Assembly: GCA_949592205.1 (NCBI GenBank)
Contig: CATIUR010000005.1
Location: forward strand, 109,505,777-109,569,776
DNA: 64,000 bases
Direction of reading: 5' to 3'
Source of the DNA: Helichrysum umbraculigerum
Lineage: Eukaryota; Streptophyta; Magnoliopsida; Asterales; Asteraceae
Shown here: one piece after another, positions 58,091-64,000 of the stretch
How the letters are laid out: the number at the start of each line of letters is the position of its first letter
How positions within the stretch are numbered: the stretch's first letter is position 1
Notes under the pieces: generated by a model
Databases searched by the model: none
The model's input: only the letters and a program-made list of their open reading frames with translations
Told to the model about the DNA's origin: nothing
Position numbers and translations under genes: made by a program

Positions 58091-58469
58091 GCATAAAACA
58101 GCAGGTTTTCAAACTTTAATTTCACTAAGTGTCGAACTTTTGCAACCTCAAATCCTTATACGATACGACTTACAAAACACTTTGGGACACTTTTGTAAGT
58201 GCAAAACATCGATAACTTGATAATAATACTTAAAGATTATTATTTCAAACTCGTCACCAACAGGCCGTACACTTTTCAAACACTTAAACGTATCAACCAA
58301 ATAGTGGAGATTTGGACATTATAGTTGGACGAACAACTACAAGGTAGTCTTATTAGATACCTTCGCATATTATAACCATCGCGTGTCGTGGTCACCCTCA
58401 GGTTACAAGTCTTTGGACTTCGATATTGGCTAATCAACTTACGTTTGTTTAAACGCATTCCAGACTCAG

Positions 58470-58979
58470 GTGAGTCTCATAGCCCCTCTTTTACTGTTTT
58501 ACTCAGGGGTGTGATATACTGCTCAACTTTTAACATGTGAACGCAAGTACCAACTTTTCATATACTACATGAGTTTTTCGAAACTAATCATTTTAAAGAC
58601 CTCCGTCAGCATAGTTGTTAATACGTTGTAGCGTGAATATTAGTATATGGTACCATATAGGATTGACCCTCCTCGTTCGGGTTAGCAAGCACTAACCGGG
58701 TAAACGGACGTACTAATATTTGGGAAGACGAATGTGGATTAGGCATTCGTGGAGGCACCTCGCCCGGAATTCTCTATAGGGGACCCGGCCCTCGAGTTAA
58801 GCTCAACTATGTGCTCATGGCTGTATACACGATGATTATCATTTAATTGCTGGATGCAATTCATTATTTTATTGCTGGATGCAATACATTATTTAAATCT
58901 TGCGGTTCATACGAAATAACTTGATTTCAAACCTGTGAGCTCACCAGCTTTATAGCTGACCTTTTAGCATATATCGCAG
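58470..58979 (+). other. putative intron inside LTR
   Basis: Donor ACTCAG|GTGAGTCTCATAGCC and acceptor ATATCGCAG|GTACCCAGC (510 nt). The positions are conserved with the other gypsy LTRs here. Confidence 0.45.
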
Positions 58980-59268
58980 GTACCCAGCAGTAGGATGTTT
59001 CTGCTTCAGGATTTAGCTCGAGTCAGCATACAGAAGTTTGAGATTTTCTTGCATTAGTATATTTTGTATAAGTACTTATGTACTGAAATCTCATTTGATT
59101 TAACTCGAGCTATGTAACGCTTTAAATGTTGTAAACATTCCAATTATCGATATATTTTGTTAAAACGACGCATATAGAGTCGTTTGCTATTATCTTTGTG
59201 TTTTGTTATTGATTAGTAACACCCAAATCAAGCTTCCGCAAATCATCAAATTTGGGGGTGTTACAGAT

Positions 59269-59280
59269 TGGTATCAGAGC
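59269..59280 (+). promoter_or_regulatory. primer-binding site, initiator Met-tRNA
   Basis: TGGTATCAGAGC lies 3 nt after the LTR. Confidence 0.9.
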
Positions 59281-59593
59281 CTAAGGTTATAGTGAACTAG
59301 GTTGCATTTAGTGAGCCTAGACTATGACCATTAGGCAGTATTCCTTATTAGGTATGACTGGTTCAGGGATTACAGCATACGAGTTTAATTTAACATAGCC
59401 TGATCAACTATGTACAATTAAGCAAAGATGATGTAAGATCTGAAAGTAGTTATGGCTGAACAGGATACAATAGAAGACTCTGACCTCGAGAGAACCGAGA
59501 CTTAAACATGTTTATGCTAGACACTCAATAGGCTATATTATATAGGAACTATATGAATATAGGCCTCAATCTTACTAACGCTTTGTCTCAGAA

Positions 59594-60079
59594 ATGGCAA
59601 ACATTCCATCAAATTCATCTCGTTCTCAATCCGGGTCGCAGAACCCAAGGGTAGCAAGGAGGAACTCAAGGATGCCTCGAGCTGGCCCGTATCCCACTCA
59701 CTCCACCTTGCCGGCCTTAGCCGCCAGAGTGAATCAACACGAACAGCGACTTCGCACCATGGATGTCGTGTTGCAGGAAACCAACGAAAACTGGAGACTT
59801 ACATCCCTCGAACGCATAGAACAAGTCTCCGATGACCTTGAAACCACAAACAACAACATTGATGTCCTTCGTAACCAAATAATAGAAATAAGGGTGGAAA
59901 ATGCCCTTCTACAACGAAGGATGGAAGAATGTGAGCAACGCTCACATGAAGCAGAAGAATATGCGCGTGGACTAACACAACGACTAGCACTCGCGGAAGA
60001 CAACGCCCGACAAGCCAGCAGGCTTGCAAACACTGTGGACCGTCTTGTCACGATGATGGAACAAATTAATCTACGTTAA
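59594..60079 (+). CDS. leader ORF upstream of gag, 161-aa coiled-coil protein
   Basis: It lies between PBS and gag, with its own ATG (CTCAGAAATGGCA) and stop, 289 nt before the gag ATG. Residues 1-45 are basic and rich in Ser, Arg and Pro (SNSSRSQSGSQNPRVARRNS). From about 46 to the end the sequence is a near-continuous amphipathic helix (LPALAARVNQHEQRLRTMD, IDVLRNQIIEIRVENALLQ, LTQRLALAEDNARQASRLA) predicting a long coiled coil. It has no zinc knuckle or gag signature. A truncated homologue is at 15103. The gag-only element lacks it. A role in RNA binding, particle assembly or translation of gag is possible; I know no established function. Short upstream ATGs exist in the leader. Confidence 0.75.
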   Translation: MANIPSNSSRSQSGSQNPRVARRNSRMPRAGPYPTHSTLPALAARVNQHEQRLRTMDVVLQETNENWRLTSLERIEQVSDDLETTNNNIDVLRNQIIEIRVENALLQRRMEECEQRSHEAEEYARGLTQRLALAEDNARQASRLANTVDRLVTMMEQINLR

Positions 60080-60368
60080 GACTAGTGTAGTCTTTGTCTT
60101 GTAATCTATCCTGTAATCTAGTAACTCTCTACGCGCTACTCTAAAATTCAGTCGGATGTAACAGTTCCCGACATCTTTTGTAATACATCTGTAGGATGTA
60201 ACCTTTGAACTCGTACTATCTATTAAATGTTCCTTGCTGTTTCAACTCATATCGATTGCCATTATTCCTGTTGATGTTATGTATTACTGCTTTTATACAT
60301 GTACATCTGAGATAAATACAACTTTCTTGCAAAATCTCATGTATCTTCATTTCTTTTATTGAAGAATC
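60080..60368 (+). other. gap between leader ORF and gag
   Basis: No ORF is visible. The last about 40 bp (CTCATGTATCTTCATTTCTTT) are shared with the gag-only element before its gag ATG. Confidence 0.6.
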
Positions 60369-63300
60369 ATGCCGCCAAAGTCAAGACCTTACACCGATGC
60401 ACAGATTACTTCACTCATAACCCAGGCTGTTACTGAAGCCTTGGCTCGCAATACTCCACCCAACTCCACAAGAAACAGCGATACCGCTGGAACCTCTACC
60501 ACCAAACCTTGTTCTTACAAGGACTTCCAAAGCTGCAAACCCTCGAGTTTCAAGGGTTCTGAAGGAGCCATCGGACTGATTAGATGGTTCGAGAAAATGG
60601 AAACTGTTTTCCGTGTCAGTAAATGCGCGGAGAACGACAAAGTAAACTTTGCCACCTGCTCTCTTGAAGATGATGCCCACTCTTGGTGGAATTCATATAC
60701 CCAATCAGTGGGTGCTGACATTGCCTACCAAATCACTTGGGAGGAATTGAAAGCCAAACTCACTGCCAAGTACTGCTCTATCGCCAAACTCCAGAAGCTA
60801 GATGAGGAGTTCTGGAACTTAAAGGTTCAGGGTGGTGACATCGATGGTTATACCACCAGATTTCAACAATTAGCTGCCCTCCGCCCAGCTATGGTAAGCA
60901 CTGAACCTGATAAAATCAGGAAGTACGCCCTTGGTCTCCCTGATTTTGTTCGGGGACACGTCATCTCTTCAAAACCAGCCACCATTGACGGTGCAATCTC
61001 ATTGGCCCAAGACCTGATGTCTATGAGCCAAGATTCTGAACCACCCACTTTATCCTCCCAAAACAACAAACGCAAGTGGTCTGACTACCACAACAACTAC
61101 TCCAACCAACAAAACAAGAAACCTGACACCATCAAAGCCTACAACACCACCACCGATATCATCCGGGGTTACACTGGGAGCAAGCCATATTGTCCCAAGT
61201 GCAACCATCACCATGAGGGTTCCTGTGGTTCCTTTTGCAACAACTGCAAGAGGTACGGCCATCTCACTAAAGACTGCCGCTCACCCACCAACAACAACTC
61301 CAACAACAACACCAGACCACCCAAAGTATGTTTTGAGTGTGGAAACCCCGGGCATTTCAGGGATACGTGCCCAAAACTGAAGAACCGCAACAACAACAAC
61401 AACAACAACAACAACCGCAGCAACAACAACAACAACAACAACAACCGCAGCAACAACAACAACAACAACACCCGCAGCAGAGCTTTCGTCATCAAATCTG
61501 GGGACGCCCGCCAGGACCCGAATGTGGTCTCGGGTATGTTCCTTCTCAACAACTTAACTGCTTCTGTTCTATTTGATACTGGTGCTGATAGAAGCTTTAT
61601 CTCCGATGATTTTTGCCCACTACTTGACATCACTCCTGTTGCCTTAGATGTTAAGTACACTGTAGAGCTAGCAAATGGAAAACTCGTAGAAACCACCAGT
61701 GTGATACCTAATTGCACACTAAACCTAGCCGATGAGACCTTTTCGATCGATCTTATACCCATCGAAATTGGCAGTTTCGACGTCATTATTGGAATGGACT
61801 GGTTGTCCAAACATCGAGCTGAAATTGTTTGTCACGAGAAAATTGTCCGTATCCCACTCGCCGTTGGTGGAACCTTGATCATACAGGGGGAGACCGGTGG
61901 GACGGGACTCAATATAATCTCCTGCTTAAAAACCCGAAAATTTCTGAGAAAGGGTTACCCTGCGATACTTGCACACATCACCGAGAAGAAGTCGGAGGAG
62001 AAGCGACTTGAGGATGTGCCGATTGTTAGAGACTTTCCCGAAGTCTTTCCGGAAGAACTACCTGGTCTACCTCCGCCTAGACAGGTTGAGTTCTCAATCG
62101 ATCTCGTGCCGGGTGCCGCACCGGTGGCCCGCGCACCATACCGTTTAGCCCCATCTGAACTTCAGGAGTTGTCCTCTCAGTTACAGGAACTTCTGGATCG
62201 AGGATTCATTAGACCAAGTTCGTCACCTTGGGGAGCTCCGGTCTTATTTGTCAAAAAGAAGGACGGTTCATTCCGAATGTGCATCGACTATCGAGAGTTG
62301 AACAAATTGACCGTCAAGAACCGTTATCCACTTCCTCGCATTGATGATTTATTCGACCAACTTCAGGGTTCGAGTTTCTACTCAAAAATCGACCTGCGAT
62401 CAGGTTATCATCAGTTACGAGTTCGCGACACCGATATTCCAAAAACTGCTTTCAGAACTCGTTACGGGCACTACGAATTCCAAGTGATGCCCTTCGGTCT
62501 AACTAACGCACCGGCAGTATTCATGGACCTCATGAATCGGGTGTGCAAACCTTACCTCGATAAGTTTGTCATTGTCTTTATCGATGACATACTCATTTAC
62601 TCGCGCAACGAGCAAGAACATGCGCAACACCTCAAAACTATCCTGGAACTACTTAGACACGAGGAGCTTTATGCTAAATTCTCTAAGTGTGAGTTCTGGA
62701 TCCAAACTGTTCAATTTCTTGGTCACGTGATCGACAGTCAGGGAATTCACGTGGACCCGTCAAAAATCGAGGCTATCAAAGACTGGCAAGCACCCACCTC
62801 TGCAACTGAAGTACGACAATTCTTGGGTCTTGCTGGGTATTATCGACGATTTATCGAAAATTTCTCCAAAATAGCTCAATCACTCACGGTACTGACTCAG
62901 AAGGACAAAAGGTTCGATTGGACCGAGAAACAAGAGTCAGCGTTCCAACTTCTGAAACAAAAGCTTTGCAGTGCTCCAATTCTATCACTACCCGAAGGCA
63001 CCGATGACTTCGTGGTATACTGCGATGCTTCTCACCAAGGTCTTGGTTGCGTGTTGTTGCAACGAGACAAGGTTATTGCTTATGCCTCACGACAGCTAAA
63101 AATTCACGAAAAGAACTACACCACTCATGATCTCGAGCTTGGAGCTGTCGTTTTTGCTCTCAAAATCTGGAGACATTATCTCTACGGCACTAAGTGCACT
63201 ATCTTTACAGATCACAAAAGTCTCCAACATATCTTCGATCAGAAGGATCTCAATATGAGGCAACGTCGATGGGTCGAGTTGCTCACCGATTACGATTGCG

Positions 63301-64000
63301 AGATCAAGTACCATCCAGGGAAGGCTAATGTTGTAGCTGATGCCCTCAGTCGAAAGGAACGACCTAAACCACTTCGAGTCCGAGCCCTCAGTATGACCAT
63401 TCACAACGATCTTACCATTCAAATTCATACCGCTCAGATCGAAGCCCTGAAATCCGAAAACATCAAAAATGAAGCCTTGCGGGGCATTGACAAACAATTC
63501 GAAATCAGACCTAACGGGATTAGGTATTTCTCAAACCGAATCTGGTTGCCCAGTTTTGGGAACCTAAGAGGCTTGGTGATGGACGAAGCTCACAAGTCTA
63601 AATATTCTATTCATCCCGGATCCGATAAGATGTACCACGGCATCAAGGAATTCTACTGGTGGCCAAACATGAAAGCCGAAATCGCCACTTATGTCAGCAA
63701 ATGTCTTACTTGCTCGAAAGTCAAAACCGAACATCAGAAACCGCCTGGTTTACTCCAGCAACCTGAAATCCCTGAATGGAAATGGGAACAAATTGCCATG
63801 GATTTCATAACCAAACTACCCAAGTCGTCGAACGGTTGCGATACCATTTGGGTGATCGTTGACCGCCTCACTAAATCTGCTCATTTCCTGGCAATCAAGG
63901 AAAACGATAAAATGGAACGCCTTACACAAATCTACATCAAGGAAATCGTTTCTCATCACGGCGTTCCAATCTCGATCATCTCTGACAGAGATGCCCGTTT
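60369..64000 (+). CDS. gag-pol: Tekay gag-pol polyprotein, open to window end
   Basis: A single uninterrupted frame of about 1,210 codons. Gag: [52 protein letters not shown]; Cys/His clusters [26 protein letters not shown] and [15 protein letters not shown] poly-Asn tract follows (about 61387-61470). Protease: [42 protein letters not shown] and the catalytic [12 protein letters not shown]. RNase [24 protein letters not shown]. Integrase: HPGSDKMYH and CLTCSKVK zinc finger, [10 protein letters not shown] and IISDRDARF, where the window ends. All motifs look functional. The chromodomain expected at the C terminus is outside. It drives copying and insertion of the element and could mobilise the gag-only relative. 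Confidence 0.95.
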   Translation, partial: MPPKSRPYTDAQITSLITQAVTEALARNTPPNSTRNSDTAGTSTTKPCSYKDFQSCKPSSFKGSEGAIGLIRWFEKMETVFRVSKCAENDKVNFATCSLEDDAHSWWNSYTQSVGADIAYQITWEELKAKLTAKYCSIAKLQKLDEEFWNLKVQGGDIDGYTTRFQQLAALRPAMVSTEPDKIRKYALGLPDFVRGHVISSKPATIDGAISLAQDLMSMSQDSEPPTLSSQNNKRKWSDYHNNYSNQQNKKPDTIKAYNTTTDIIRGYTGSKPYCPKCNHHHEGSCGSFCNNCKRYGHLTKDCRSPTNNNSNNNTRPPKVCFECGNPGHFRDTCPKLKNRNNNNNNNNNRSNNNNNNNNRSNNNNNNTRSRAFVIKSGDARQDPNVVSGMFLLNNLTASVLFDTGADRSFISDDFCPLLDITPVALDVKYTVELANGKLVETTSVIPNCTLNLADETFSIDLIPIEIGSFDVIIGMDWLSKHRAEIVCHEKIVRIPLAVGGTLIIQGETGGTGLNIISCLKTRKFLRKGYPAILAHITEKKSEEKRLEDVPIVRDFPEVFPEELPGLPPPRQVEFSIDLVPGAAPVARAPYRLAPSELQELSSQLQELLDRGFIRPSSSPWGAPVLFVKKKDGSFRMCIDYRELNKLTVKNRYPLPRIDDLFDQLQGSSFYSKIDLRSGYHQLRVRDTDIPKTAFRTRYGHYEFQVMPFGLTNAPAVFMDLMNRVCKPYLDKFVIVFIDDILIYSRNEQEHAQHLKTILELLRHEELYAKFSKCEFWIQTVQFLGHVIDSQGIHVDPSKIEAIKDWQAPTSATEVRQFLGLAGYYRRFIENFSKIAQSLTVLTQKDKRFDWTEKQESAFQLLKQKLCSAPILSLPEGTDDFVVYCDASHQGLGCVLLQRDKVIAYASRQLKIHEKNYTTHDLELGAVVFALKIWRHYLYGTKCTIFTDHKSLQHIFDQKDLNMRQRRWVELLTDYDCEIKYHPGKANVVADALSRKERPKPLRVRALSMTIHNDLTIQIHTAQIEALKSENIKNEALRGIDKQFEIRPNGIRYFSNRIWLPSFGNLRGLVMDEAHKSKYSIHPGSDKMYHGIKEFYWWPNMKAEIATYVSKCLTCSKVKTEHQKPPGLLQQPEIPEWKWEQIAMDFITKLPKSSNGCDTIWVIVDRLTKSAHFLAIKENDKMERLTQIYIKEIVSHHGVPISIISDRDAR

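Larger units (their letters stand above)
56920..59265 (+). repeat. 5' LTR of intact Tekay element (2,346 bp)
   Basis: It starts TGTAACACCCGCCAAATT and ends TTTGGGGGTGTTACA. It has a CT-rich leader near 57410-57480, donor-like TTTGTAAGTTTCC (57619), an ACGTCGCA array (57783-58090), CACCAACAGGCCGTAC (58251) and intron-like signals at 58470 and 58979. Confidence 0.93.
56920..64000 (+). mobile_element. intact-looking + Tekay element, runs past window end
   Basis: 5' LTR 56920-59265, PBS, leader ORF 59594-60079, and a gag-pol frame open from 60369 to the window edge. It is nested in the minus LTR at 55131. The five bases before it are TTATG; the partner TSD should follow its 3' LTR outside the window. 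Confidence 0.92.

Noticed and set aside
59269..59280. tRNA gene fragments near TGGTATCAGAGC sites
   Set aside because: Only the 12-base primer complement is present, directly after LTR ends; no cloverleaf.
61208..61810. 200-codon minus-strand Leu-rich frame
   Set aside because: Antisense of the AAC repeat and protease in gag-pol.

Overview
The window is a stretch of eukaryotic, plant nuclear intergenic DNA made almost entirely of LTR retrotransposons nested inside one another. No host gene, rRNA, tRNA or CRISPR is visible; the only non-LTR sequence is a 0.5 kb gene- or LINE-like 3' end at 11336-11863. The organism is probably a eudicot of the daisy family (Asteraceae). That rests on the style of the elements: Ty1/copia elements with a large extra open reading frame (ORF) behind pol, and Ty3/gypsy Tekay-type chromoviruses with 2.3-3.5 kb LTRs starting TGTRACACCC and primed by initiator Met-tRNA. 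The family assignment is from memory of such elements and is not proven here.

Layout, outermost to innermost. (1) 1-~10.1 kb: a + strand copia element with pol (one nonsense codon), a long spacer, a six-exon extra gene and the 3' LTR. It sits in a minus-strand gypsy LTR (~10.1-11.3 kb), which sits in the gene-like fragment. (2) 11864-15412: LTR, primer-binding site (PBS) and leader ORF of a + Tekay-like element, cut by (3). (3) A minus-strand Tekay element: 3' LTR 15413-18637, pol pieces 18671-19735 and 39255-39955. It is cut by (4), a 1.5 kb Tat/Athila-like solo LTR (19736-39249, target-site duplication (TSD) AAATC). That solo LTR contains (5), a decayed + Tekay element (20155-30440, TSD CCAAC), and (6), a young gag-only element (31395-39075, TSD CATTT). 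(7) At 39956 a minus copia element cuts (3): 3' LTR, a broken intronless extra gene 43436-47072 and a pol tail 47710-48374. Its LTR holds a gypsy solo LTR (40452-43336, TSD AAGCA). (8) At 48375 that copia pol is cut by a minus Tat/Athila-like element with a protease and an unknown repeat-domain ORF but no visible reverse transcriptase (RT). (9) Its gag/protease is cut at 55131 by an inverted gypsy LTR, itself cut at 56920 by (10), an intact-looking + Tekay element running out of the window with a leader coiled-coil ORF and an uninterrupted gag-pol frame.

Most interesting: the copia extra gene at 5438-9694 reads as one 1,052-residue protein once five in-phase introns are removed, while its relative in the minus copia element is a single intronless (now broken) frame. 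Other highlights are the coiled-coil leader ORF ahead of Tekay gag, conserved splice-site blocks inside seven or more gypsy LTRs, element-specific short-word arrays at one fixed LTR position, and the Athila-like element whose pol is replaced by a tandemly repeated unknown domain.
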